A stretch of DNA of 64,000 bases from G963669295 sp963669295 (GTDB taxonomy: Bacteria; Bacteroidota; Bacteroidia; Flavobacteriales_D; CALLUQ01): NCBI GenBank assembly GCA_963669295.1, contig OY769938.1, positions 5,208,001 to 5,272,000 of the forward strand. The letters run 5' to 3'. Below, in pieces: positions 7,581 to 15,756 of this stretch. The notes beneath the pieces were generated by a model. The model had not been told where the DNA came from and ran no database searches. It saw nothing but the letters and a program-made list of their open reading frames with translations. Each line of letters begins with the position of its first letter. Position 1 is the stretch's first letter. A program made the position numbers and the translations under genes.

Positions 7581-7899
7581 AGTACAAAACAGTTTCGTTT
7601 GGGTGCAAAACAGTTTCGTTTGAGTGCAAAACAGTTTCGTTTGGGTGCAAAACAGTTTCGTTTGGGTACAAAACAGTTTCGTTTGGGTGCAAAACAGTTT
7701 CGTTTGGGTACAAAACAGTTTCGTTTGAGTGCAAAACAGTTTCGTTTGAGTGCAAAACAGTTTCGTTTGAGTGCAAAACAGTTTCGTTTGAGTGCAAAAC
7801 AGTTTCGTTTGGGTACAAAACAGTTTCGTTTGAGTGCAAAACAGTTTCGTTTGAGTGCAAAACAGTTTCGTTTGAGTGCAAAACAGTTTCGTTTGGGCG
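7581..7899. repeat. 21-bp minisatellite, 15 copies
   Basis: The unit GCAAAACAGTTTCGTTTGAGT repeats 15 times in perfect register with only G/A and G/A-type changes at two positions (GAGT/GGGT and GTGC/GTAC). Because 21 is a multiple of three, four of the six frames stay open (for example NETVLHS, KRNCFAL and QTKLFCT repeats on the minus strand), and none looks like a real protein. There are no spacers, so it is not a CRISPR array. Confidence 0.95.
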
Positions 7900-7947
7900 C
7901 AACCAACCACCCTGATAGGCAGGGCATTGCCCCTCCCCTTTTAGGCA

Positions 7948-9780
7948 CTAACCCAAACCGTACTCATCGCTGCGCGGGGCACTCAAATCTTCATAACGGT
8001 CAATGCTCACTCTATTCAATACGCCAGGCAGTCGTGTAATCTTCTTCCAACGGCTAAATTTCTTCATGTAGTTGGAAAAGGTGTTGGCAGTGGTTTTGGT
8101 TTTTACCGTGTTTTTTTCTGGATTGCTTAAGCTGGTATCGCGGGTAGCCCAGTTTTCGATGTCGTCGGCAGGATTCAGGGCATCGAATTTGGCAAAAAAC
8201 TCTTTCAACACGTTTACCCTTTCTTGCTCGCTAAAAGCGGCACTGCCTCCAGTACCACTATTTACGCCTTTAGTATGATCGATCCAGGCCGCTTTAAAAG
8301 GGTTATCGGTCCAATCGTTCAGCGACTTGTTTTCTTTGCGGTTGCCATAAAACAGGTTGGCGGGGTCGTTGTTGCGGGCACTGAGGTAATCGGTTAAATA
8401 GGCACTTATTTTATGGGTGGTTAAGTCAAAATTAGTAGAAGGTTTGCCGGGGTTGGGTACCACTGAAGTGGTGGGCCAATGGTTATCAATCATGGTTTCT
8501 AACTGGAAATAGGTTTTGTTTTGATTGTTGACAAAGTTCATTACCGACATTTTAATGTCGGCCCAGGGCATGATGTGACGTATCACCTGTTTGTTGCCGG
8601 GGTTGCCATCGTTTTGCCGTTCGTTGAGTTTGTTAATGGTGGCCAGTAAAAATGGTGGTCGGGTAGATTCAATGAACACATCATCTATTCTCCAGTTGCC
8701 TTGCGAGTTTACTCCATTGGGATGGCCGTTTACAGTAGATTTTCTTTGTACAACCGCCCTGGCTTGTTGCATGGGTAATGCATGAATTGGTGTTGTTGGT
8801 GTAGCTGCAATGCCTGCTGTAGGAGTGCCTTTTACCTGTGCTTTTAGTGCACCGGGCAAAAATTTGCCTTGCAACGACAGCTTGGCATGCCTGGCATTTT
8901 TACTAAGGTTGGGAATGGTATTGATAGGAAAACGATTCAATACCCCTGGCAGGCTTTTTATTTTTTGCCAACGCGCTTTGGGTTTCATATAGTTAATGAA
9001 TGGCTGGCGGGTAACTTTCTTTTTTAAGGTAACAATTTGGCCTCCCGTTAAACCAGTATGCAGCATGCCCCAATTTTGTAGCCTTAATACGATATTGCCT
9101 GTTTCATTCAACTTCTCGAAAAACTCATCCAATACATTGGCACGCTCAGTTTCGTCGAACGCAAAATTGTTTTCGTTGGTTTCTTTCAGCAACCCTTTGT
9201 TATGAGGGCCCCAGGCGGCTTTAAAAGGATTGTCGACTTTATTGCCCCGTAAGCTGTTTTCTGCTTTGTCGCCATAAAACAAGTTGGCGGGGTCGTTGTT
9301 TACCGCATCCATGTACTTGGTGAGGTAGGAATTCATCCAGGTGGTGGTGCGTTGGTTTTTGTGCCCTTTTTTGCCGGGATTGTCTACCACCGAGGTTTCG
9401 GGCCAATGGATGTTTAACTGGTTTTCGAGGTAGGTATAGGTTTTATTGCCTCCACGCACCAGGCTGTGTACCGATTGCTTTAAACGGTCCCAGGGTACAA
9501 TGTGGCGAATGACCTGTTCATCGCCCGGATCGGCACTGGTTTGGCGTTCTTGCAGCTTATCTTTTACTGCCGTTTTCCATGCCGGGCGGGTGCTTTCAAT
9601 AAACACATTTTCTACCTTCCAGTCGCCATCGGAATTTACATTATTGGGGTGGCCATTTACCGTGGCCTTGCGTTGTATTACGCCTTTGGTGAAACTTGCT
9701 TGCATGGGCGCAGCGGTATTGTTAACAGCATGCGCAGCAGGTTGCCGTTGAGTACGGCGTGGTTGTACGTGGGTTTTCAT
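7948..9780 (-). CDS. Two-module protein of unknown function, paralogue 1
   Basis: A 610-residue protein made of two homologous modules (about 34-300 and 342-610) behind a short basic N-terminus. Each module starts with a QR[KR][AS]T motif (VIQRKATVNGHP at 34, VVQRKSTVNGHP near 342). Each carries FIESTRP, then QVIRHI(V/M)PW, HWP-T-SVV-NPGK, NDPANLFYG and DNPFKAAW-x-x-H. The spaced R-H, N and H residues recall His-Me finger (HNH-type) nucleases, but this is inference. The V-Q-R-K junction resembles the junctions before toxin domains in large Bacteroidota polymorphic proteins. There is no signal peptide. Its neighbour at 9879-11765 is a paralogue with the same layout. Confidence 0.7.
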   Translation of the reverse strand: MKTHVQPRRTQRQPAAHAVNNTAAPMQASFTKGVIQRKATVNGHPNNVNSDGDWKVENVFIESTRPAWKTAVKDKLQERQTSADPGDEQVIRHIVPWDRLKQSVHSLVRGGNKTYTYLENQLNIHWPETSVVDNPGKKGHKNQRTTTWMNSYLTKYMDAVNNDPANLFYGDKAENSLRGNKVDNPFKAAWGPHNKGLLKETNENNFAFDETERANVLDEFFEKLNETGNIVLRLQNWGMLHTGLTGGQIVTLKKKVTRQPFINYMKPKARWQKIKSLPGVLNRFPINTIPNLSKNARHAKLSLQGKFLPGALKAQVKGTPTAGIAATPTTPIHALPMQQARAVVQRKSTVNGHPNGVNSQGNWRIDDVFIESTRPPFLLATINKLNERQNDGNPGNKQVIRHIMPWADIKMSVMNFVNNQNKTYFQLETMIDNHWPTTSVVPNPGKPSTNFDLTTHKISAYLTDYLSARNNDPANLFYGNRKENKSLNDWTDNPFKAAWIDHTKGVNSGTGGSAAFSEQERVNVLKEFFAKFDALNPADDIENWATRDTSLSNPEKNTVKTKTTANTFSNYMKKFSRWKKITRLPGVLNRVSIDRYEDLSAPRSDEYGLG

Positions 9781-9878
9781 AGAATTCTTAGTGGTGTTTT
9801 AAAGGTAGTAATAACCAGCCCAACCGAAAAAATTAGTTACTAACAGTGGTACATGTTGCTGTATAGGGCTAAAAACAA

Positions 9879-11765
9879 CTACGGTGCTTGCGTGTAATGT
9901 GCGCTTTTAGCGGCTCCCAGGTCTTCGTAAGCATCAATACTTACCCGGTTGAGCACACCCGGCAGTCGTATAATTTTTTTCCAGCGGGCATATACTTTCA
10001 TGTAGGTCACAAAATCGTTTTCTACTGTTCTAAGTTTTACCTGTGCCACCTGCCCATCCGAAAGGTCGGTGTCTCTGGTAGCCCATTTTTCTATTTCATC
10101 AGCAGGCATGCCGCTAAAGGTGCCAAAAAACTCTTTGAGCACATTTTCGCGCGCTGTTTCGTCGAAAGCAGTATTGTCGCCATCATCATCTTCAAGTATG
10201 TCGTTGTAATGATCGTCCCAGGCAGCTTTAAAAGGGTTGTCGGTAGCATCATCGCCCAGGCCGGTGTTTTCTTCTTTGTTGCCATAAAACAGGTTGGCCG
10301 GGTCGTTGTTTCTTGCCTTTAGGTATTCCGATAAATAAGTACCGAGGGTGGCCGTGGTTAAGCCGCCCTGTGTAGAAGGCTTGCCGGGGTTGTTAACGAC
10401 CGAAGTGGCGGGCCAATGGTTGTCTAAAGCCGTTTCTAACTGGGTGTAGGTAGTGGTACCGGCATGTACCAAATTCACCACCGACATTTTAATATCGGCC
10501 CAGGGCATGATGTGACGTATCACCTGGCTGGCCGTTACATTATTGGCATTTTGCCGGGTGGCCATTTTATCGGTGGTGGCCTGCAAAAATCCAGGGCGGG
10601 CACTTTCTATCATTACGCTGGTAATTAACCAGGTGCCATCGGAATTTACCCCATTGGGATGCCCCATTACGGTAGATTTTCGTTGTATCGCCTCCGCCCC
10701 ACTGCCAACCAAGGTATACGGCTTTGCCTGAGGTGGTGCCCCTTGCAACAGCACCGGGGCTGCTGCCTCGTTTTCTACGGCATTAGCAGGCAAATCGATG
10801 AATTTACCCTGTAAGGTATACTTGGCATTACGGGCATCGGTTTTTAGGTTGGGAATGCTGTTGATGGGAAAACGATTGATGACCCCCGGCAACGATCTTA
10901 TTAATTGCCACCTTTTTTTGGCTTTCATGTAATTGGCAAATCCATCTTTATCGGTTTTCTTTTTTAGCGTAAGAATTTGTCCATTCGATAAACCGGTATG
11001 CAGTTGCCCCCAGTTGACAAGTCTGTTGGTTAAATTGCCAGTTTCCTCCAACTTGTCGAAAAATTCTTCCAATACATTGACCCGTTCGGCAGCACTAAAA
11101 GCAAAATTATTTTCTTCGGTTTCTTTCAGCAGTCCTTTGTTATGAGGGCCCCAGGCGGCTTTAAAAGGGTTATCGGTTTTGTTGTTGCGCGCACTGTTTT
11201 CTTGCGCATCGCCATAAAACAGGTTGGCGGGGTCGTTGTTTACCGCATCCATGTACTTGGTAAGGTAGGAGTTCATCCATTCGGTGGTGCGATCGGCGTT
11301 GGTGCCTTTTTTGCCAGGGTTATCGATCACCGAAGTATCGGGCCAGTGAATGTCGAGCTGGTTTTCGAGGTAGGTGTAGGTTTTATCGCCCCCGCGCACC
11401 AGGCTTTGTACCGATTGCTTTAACCGATCCCACGACACAATGTGCCGAATTACTTGCTCATCGCCAGGGTCGGTATCGCTTTGGCGGCCTTTTAGCTTAT
11501 GCTTGGTATCGGCTTTCCACGAAGGGCGGGCAGCTTCGATAAATACTTCGTCTACCAACCAATTGCCATCGGAATCGCTTGCACTGGGGTGCCCATCAAT
11601 GGTGGCCCTGCGTTGCATTACCGGCCCCTTTTTAAATTGTGCTTGTACTGCTGCAATGCCTTTTACAAAACTGCTTTCGCTGTTGGCGTTGGCCGCTGCT
11701 GTACTATTATCGTTGGTATTTGCAGCCGCTTTAGGCTGTATGGTGGGTTTGTGTGGTTTTTTCAT
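9879..11765 (-). CDS. Two-module protein of unknown function, paralogue 2
   Basis: The frame opens at 11876, but the natural start is ATG 11765 (MKKPHKPTIQPKAAA), giving 628 residues. A Lys/Ala/Asn-rich disordered N-terminus precedes VMQRRATIDGHP (near 49) and a second module headed AIQRKSTVMGHP (near 357). Both modules keep RHI(V/M)(S/P)W, NDPANLFYG and NPFKAAW-x-x-H; module one has RHIVSW, so the proline is not strictly kept. The first modules of the two paralogues resemble each other more than the two modules within one protein. The module duplication therefore came before the gene duplication. The function is unknown; a nuclease-like toxin or effector is one option. Confidence 0.7.
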   Translation of the reverse strand: MKKPHKPTIQPKAAANTNDNSTAAANANSESSFVKGIAAVQAQFKKGPVMQRRATIDGHPSASDSDGNWLVDEVFIEAARPSWKADTKHKLKGRQSDTDPGDEQVIRHIVSWDRLKQSVQSLVRGGDKTYTYLENQLDIHWPDTSVIDNPGKKGTNADRTTEWMNSYLTKYMDAVNNDPANLFYGDAQENSARNNKTDNPFKAAWGPHNKGLLKETEENNFAFSAAERVNVLEEFFDKLEETGNLTNRLVNWGQLHTGLSNGQILTLKKKTDKDGFANYMKAKKRWQLIRSLPGVINRFPINSIPNLKTDARNAKYTLQGKFIDLPANAVENEAAAPVLLQGAPPQAKPYTLVGSGAEAIQRKSTVMGHPNGVNSDGTWLITSVMIESARPGFLQATTDKMATRQNANNVTASQVIRHIMPWADIKMSVVNLVHAGTTTYTQLETALDNHWPATSVVNNPGKPSTQGGLTTATLGTYLSEYLKARNNDPANLFYGNKEENTGLGDDATDNPFKAAWDDHYNDILEDDDGDNTAFDETARENVLKEFFGTFSGMPADEIEKWATRDTDLSDGQVAQVKLRTVENDFVTYMKVYARWKKIIRLPGVLNRVSIDAYEDLGAAKSAHYTQAP

Positions 11766-11838
11766 GGGTTTTAGTGGTGCATTAAAAGTAGTAATTATAC
11801 CCCGAATAAAACCACCTGTCCCCCGTATGTCTGCTACC

Positions 11839-12444
11839 CTATTTAGTGAGCACCAACGTAGACATGCACCGCACATCGTTTACATTTACTGTTTTGAGTT
11901 GCTCTACAAATTGCAGTTGGTGCTGTGCCACAACTGTATTTAACATTTCGCGAGTAAGCAAAAAACGATCGCTGCCATCGGGCAGGCGGTACACCCCATT
12001 GTTGCTTTCGCCCAACAAATGCTCGATGCCGATGTTGGAGGTCATGCGGATGAACAAAATGCCCCCCGGAGCCAATACCCTTACCAGCTCGGCAAAGAGG
12101 TTAAAGAAATGGGGTTCACTTTGGGCAAAGTGCAATACCGCATTGCAAATAATGCCATTAAAAGTAGCATTGGCATAAGGCAGCTGCTCCAACTCGCCCA
12201 GTACAAAGTTACCGGTGGCTTTGCCCATGCCCTGCAATGTTTGGTGCACCAGCTGCACCGCCTTTGCTTTGGCATCGATGCCATGCACCTCAAAGCCATT
12301 GTTGAGGAACCAGTAGCTGTTGCGGCCACCGCCAAAACCAGCATCCAGCAGCTTACTGCCGGGAGTGAAACGCCCTTTCAATACCTGATCGAGCAACGAT
12401 AAATCCATGCCCTTGAACTCGTGGTTGAGTGCTTCGCTATTCAT
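11839..12444 (-). CDS. Class I SAM-dependent methyltransferase
   Basis: A 201-residue Rossmann-fold methyltransferase. Motif I is LLDAGFGGGRNSYWF (residues about 33-47), the acidic end of strand 2 is VHGIDAKAKA, motif post-I is GELEQLPYANATFNGIICNAVLHF, and motif III is LAPGGILFIRM. The N-terminus (FKGMDLSLLDQVLKGRF) resembles tellurite-resistance/UbiE-like small-molecule methyltransferases. The substrate is unknown. It reads toward the two-module genes with a 73-bp gap and could be expressed ahead of them. Confidence 0.88.
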   Translation of the reverse strand: MNSEALNHEFKGMDLSLLDQVLKGRFTPGSKLLDAGFGGGRNSYWFLNNGFEVHGIDAKAKAVQLVHQTLQGMGKATGNFVLGELEQLPYANATFNGIICNAVLHFAQSEPHFFNLFAELVRVLAPGGILFIRMTSNIGIEHLLGESNNGVYRLPDGSDRFLLTREMLNTVVAQHQLQFVEQLKTVNVNDVRCMSTLVLTK

Positions 12445-12703
12445 TGCCTGTTGTTTGGTTTAAAGGTAGCGAATATATGCAGCAGGCCGAATGTAGTTAC
12501 CGATGAAAATTAATGACGACCTGGTTGTTGGAAGGAATAAGGGGCGTAAGGAGGTGTTAGGGGAATAAAGGTTTTAACATAATCTCGATTAGGTCTCAAC
12601 CTATTTTAAGACGGGACACTGCGCAGGAGTAAAGAGTAGGGCGTATTGGACGATGTGAGTGGGGAGTAATGAGGACGAAGGGTGATTGGCATACCCAAAT
12701 GTA

Positions 12704-12757
12704 GCGAGTGGCTGAGTGTTTTTCTGGTAAGCGGGATGTATCGAAGCCCAGGCGGAA
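12704..12757 (+). repeat. Decayed scaffold repeat next to the GIY-YIG relic
   Basis: GAGTGGCTGAGTGTTTTTCTGGTAAGCGGGATGTATCGAAGCCCAGGCGG keeps the order CTGAGTG, a (now broken) stem, TGTATCGAAG and GCGG. The left stem arm TCCCGC has mutated to TTTTTC while the right arm GCGGGA is intact. This contrasts with the other copies, whose arms still pair. Confidence 0.6.
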
Positions 12758-12852
12758 TCACTCCCTTTTAAACTGTTTTTTAGCCAATTCAGGCAATGAA
12801 TCCCATTGCTCATTAATGAGTGCCTCCTTCTTTTTTCTCGACCTACCTTTTG
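12758..12852 (-). pseudogene. 3' fragment of a GIY-YIG nuclease gene
   Basis: The last ~30 codons (RSRKKKEALINEQWDSLPEL...KKQFKRE) closely match the C-terminus of the intact GIY-YIG gene at 23469-23759. Upstream the similarity stops, and the GIY and YIG parts are absent. Directly past its stop lies a decayed scaffold repeat (12711-12757), joined through the same GCGGAATCA junction as at the intact locus. It is therefore a relic of the same gene-plus-repeat unit. Confidence 0.75.
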
Positions 12853-13239
12853 GAATAGGCAGGCAGGGAAAACCGGGTAAGAAGAAATTCCTTTCGAATG
12901 GCCTTATGGGAAAAGAACTGAAACAACATAATGACACCCCCAAATTGCGTTAGGGGCTGCAGCGGCTATCCACTATGGTTTGGTGCTTTGGCCTTGTTGG
13001 TTGGGCGGGGCAACATAAGGAGCCCCCGCACAAGGATACAAGGCCATGCAGCAAAACGTAGCGATAATAGCGAAAGACCCGACCCCAACCCGAACGTAGG
13101 AAGGCGTTGGGGAAACGCCCACCCCACACACTCCCTTACGATCAATAGCAAAGCAACATCAGGTACTTGCTTCGTCTTCGCGTTGCTCATCCTCGCAATA
13201 ACGTGTACCCTAATGAATATTCCTGTATGCTTTATCACT

Positions 13240-13400
13240 ACTCATGCTCACACTCCTGCACAGGCACCTCTATGGCTATCAGGGCATTCCACATCCACCA
13301 TTTGCCATTTGCCATTTGCCATTTGCCGTTTTACATTTTACATTAACCATTTTCCACACTCCTGCGCAGGCACCTCAATGGCTATCGAGACAGTGGCAAG
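13240..13400. repeat. Two ATGGCTATC repeats and a CATTTGC short tandem
   Basis: Two imperfect copies of the CACTCCTGCxCAGGCACC(T/C)C-ATGGCTATC repeat (centred near 13276 and 13381) flank a CATTTGCCATTTGC short tandem (about 13300-13345). The rest of the 1-kb spacer 12445-13474 also holds degenerate repeat sequence. A frame continues upstream from the TIR gene through this repeat but is not coding-like. Confidence 0.65.
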
Positions 13401-13474
13401 CTTCTACCCCATCCTTCTGCCTCCACTCACTCCCCGCACTTTCCTCATTATTTTTATCTTTAGCAAGCATAAAA

Positions 13475-14755
13475 ATGGCTAACCACAACGAATACGATTT
13501 CTTTTTTTCCTACCGTCGTAAAGACATGGCAGTGGCGAAGCAATTGGTAACCGCCATTAAGCAGCAGCGCAACCCCAAAACCGGCAAGCCCTACACCGTG
13601 TGGTTCGACGAAAACGAAAAAGATTTTGGGGTAAGCCTCGAGCGGCAAATTGAAGAAGCCATACAACACACCAATACCTTATTCATTCTTATATCGGAAG
13701 GCGGTATAGATGGTTACCAGGAGTTGGAAATTGCCTATGCTAAAAAGCAGTACAGCGAAAACCCCTTGCGCTTTGTGGTGGCCATGTCGCCCGGCATTGA
13801 TATTGGCTTGCGTAACCACCAGTTGCTAGCCTTTTTAGAAAACCCCATTCTTATTGGCGAAAATACCGATGATGCTAACGGCATATACAGCGACCTGCAA
13901 AAGTGGCTCGACAAAAAACCGCTGCGCTACGAGCAGCACGAAGTAAGCTCGGTACTGGGCAACCATGGCCATAAGCTGGTGAACCGCAACCACCATGTAA
14001 AAGACTTTAGAAAGCTGATGGGCACTGCCATGAAGCAGCCCCATTACACGCCACAATTCTTTTTTATGTATGGCGAAATGGACGACCAGATGCACAGCCT
14101 GGTAGATCGGCTGCACCATTACGAATTGCCAGCTGTGGTAAAGCAACACCATAAAACCACCAGCTTTAAACAAGCCTATCTCGGCCAGTTTGAAGGAACA
14201 TTAGACGACCCCGATTACGATTTGGCACAATTCAATGCCATGATAGAAAGGGTAACCAATACTACCCTTAACTCGCCAGCAGCCAGCACCGATTTGGCAC
14301 GCTTTTCGGGCGATAAAGGCATTAACTTTATGGTAATGGGGGTGGCCAAAAACTTTTCTTCGGATGCGCTGCTGTCGTTGCAAAAGATAGTGGAATACTG
14401 GACCAGTGCAGCATGGAGCTTTACCTTTCCGGTACACTTTTTTGTATTGATTGAAGGCAGCGAAAAGAAAGGCATGGGCCGGTGGTTTTCGAAAGACATT
14501 GACCAAAAGAAATTACACAAAGTATTTAACGCCTTTAAAGAAGGCAAGGCACATACCATGCCCGTGTTTGAGCAAATAGAGCAAGAACACGTGCGCAAGT
14601 GGCGTGCCATTGACCCTACCCTGCTACGCAGCACCACACTGGCCCAATGGATTAGCGAGTTTTTTAAACACAAAGACAAGCGCAGCATGCTGGAAGTAGA
14701 AAACGAATTAGAACAAACAATAAAAGATATTAGAAACCAACAGACGATTAAATAA
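13475..14755 (+). CDS. TIR-domain protein with C-terminal iSTAND-like region
   Basis: The frame extends upstream through repeat DNA, but ATG 13475 begins the TIR domain directly (MANHNEYDFFFSYRRKD), giving 426 residues. TIR spans about 5-150: box 1 DFFFSYRRKD, VWFDEN, then LFILISEGG and YQELEIAY. Glu85 sits four residues after Tyr81, the spacing of the NADase glutamate in TIR enzymes. Residues about 185-400 (QFFFMYGEMDDQMHSLVDRL, later INFMVMGV and FPVHFFVLIEG) resemble the inactive-STAND region of bacterial conflict proteins. It is first in an operon: the MoxR gene follows after 3 bp. An NAD-cleaving effector or scaffold role is inferred. Confidence 0.85.
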   Translation: MANHNEYDFFFSYRRKDMAVAKQLVTAIKQQRNPKTGKPYTVWFDENEKDFGVSLERQIEEAIQHTNTLFILISEGGIDGYQELEIAYAKKQYSENPLRFVVAMSPGIDIGLRNHQLLAFLENPILIGENTDDANGIYSDLQKWLDKKPLRYEQHEVSSVLGNHGHKLVNRNHHVKDFRKLMGTAMKQPHYTPQFFFMYGEMDDQMHSLVDRLHHYELPAVVKQHHKTTSFKQAYLGQFEGTLDDPDYDLAQFNAMIERVTNTTLNSPAASTDLARFSGDKGINFMVMGVAKNFSSDALLSLQKIVEYWTSAAWSFTFPVHFFVLIEGSEKKGMGRWFSKDIDQKKLHKVFNAFKEGKAHTMPVFEQIEQEHVRKWRAIDPTLLRSTTLAQWISEFFKHKDKRSMLEVENELEQTIKDIRNQQTIK

Positions 14756-14758
14756 GCC

Positions 14759-15745
14759 ATGGAAAATAGTTATAAAGGACAGGGAGGCCGCAACGGAAAC
14801 GGTGTTCCTGCATACCGGGAAAACAAGCAGCTGATTGACCCTCAAGGGTACCGCGCTTCTGCCCGACTGGCCGAAGCGGTGAATGTAGCCATTGCCCTGG
14901 GGCAGCCCTTGCTGCTTACCGGTGAGCCTGGCACCGGAAAAACGGCACTGGCCGAAAGCATTGCCTGGGAGCTTGATTTGGGCAAGGTGCTTAAATTTCA
15001 TGTTAAATCGACCTCTGAAGCGCAAGACCTGCTATACACCCACGATGCGCTGGGCTACTTTCAGAAAGTACAAGTGCTGAAAGCACGTGGCGAAGCTACT
15101 GAAGTAAACATTAACGACTACATTACCTACCAGGCGCTGGGCATTGCCATTCGCGACACCAAAGGCAACAACCCCAAACGACGCGTAGTGCTTATTGACG
15201 AAATTGATAAGGCCCCGCGCGATTTACCCAACGATTTGCTGTTGGAGCTGGACCGCATGGCCTTTAAGGTAAAAGAAACCGACGATGAGTTTGAGGCCAA
15301 CCCCGAATACCGGCCCATTGTTATTATTACCAGTAACACCGAAAAAAACCTGCCTTCGGCCTTTTTGCGACGCTGTGTATACTTTCACATCGATTTTCCG
15401 GGCAAAGAAACGCTGGTAGATATTGTAACCTCGCGCTTGTTTAGGGATGGCAATGCTACAGCCGATGAAAAACCCGTGCTGGATGCCGATACCGAAAAGA
15501 AGGTGAACGATGCTGTAGATTTGTTTTTAAAGGTACGCAGCAAAGAAGTAGACCTGCGGAAAAAACCCGCTACGGCCGAACTCATTAACTGGCTGCGCGT
15601 GGTGCTCGATCGTTTTCCCAATGGCAGCGACCACACCCAATACAGCACCGAAGAAGCCCACTTTATTAAAAGCAGCTTTGCCGTGTTGGTAAAACAAAAC
15701 TCCGACAGCATTAAACTGCTGCAACACTTTGGGTGGAACGACTAA
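14759..15745 (+). CDS. MoxR-family AAA+ ATPase
   Basis: A 328-residue AAA+ protein with Walker A GEPGTGKT, Walker B RVVLIDEIDKA, sensor 1 in IVIITSNTEKNLP and arginine-finger region SAFLRRCVYF. The helix-2 insert typical of MoxR is occupied by SEAQDLLYTHDALGYFQKV. MoxR ATPases work as chaperone-like remodellers with a vWA-domain partner; here the partner is probably the next gene, 11 bp downstream. The start ATG lies 3 bp after the TIR stop, so translation of the two is likely coupled. Confidence 0.9.
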   Translation: MENSYKGQGGRNGNGVPAYRENKQLIDPQGYRASARLAEAVNVAIALGQPLLLTGEPGTGKTALAESIAWELDLGKVLKFHVKSTSEAQDLLYTHDALGYFQKVQVLKARGEATEVNINDYITYQALGIAIRDTKGNNPKRRVVLIDEIDKAPRDLPNDLLLELDRMAFKVKETDDEFEANPEYRPIVIITSNTEKNLPSAFLRRCVYFHIDFPGKETLVDIVTSRLFRDGNATADEKPVLDADTEKKVNDAVDLFLKVRSKEVDLRKKPATAELINWLRVVLDRFPNGSDHTQYSTEEAHFIKSSFAVLVKQNSDSIKLLQHFGWND

Positions 15746-15756
15746 CGGTGTAGCGG

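Noticed and set aside
7581..7899. CRISPR-like array
   Set aside because: Units are strictly contiguous with no unique spacers, so it is a minisatellite.
7401..8039. Repeat-rich proteins on both strands
   Set aside because: The open frames are an arithmetic result of a 21-bp period; they read through intergenic DNA and have no coding-like ends.
9879..11876. Start of paralogue 2 at 11876
   Set aside because: The extra 37 residues overlap the end of the methyltransferase gene and lack the basic N-terminus that its paralogue begins with.
13244..13474. A longer TIR protein starting at 13244
   Set aside because: The extra 77 codons translate dispersed repeat DNA; the TIR domain begins directly at ATG 13475.
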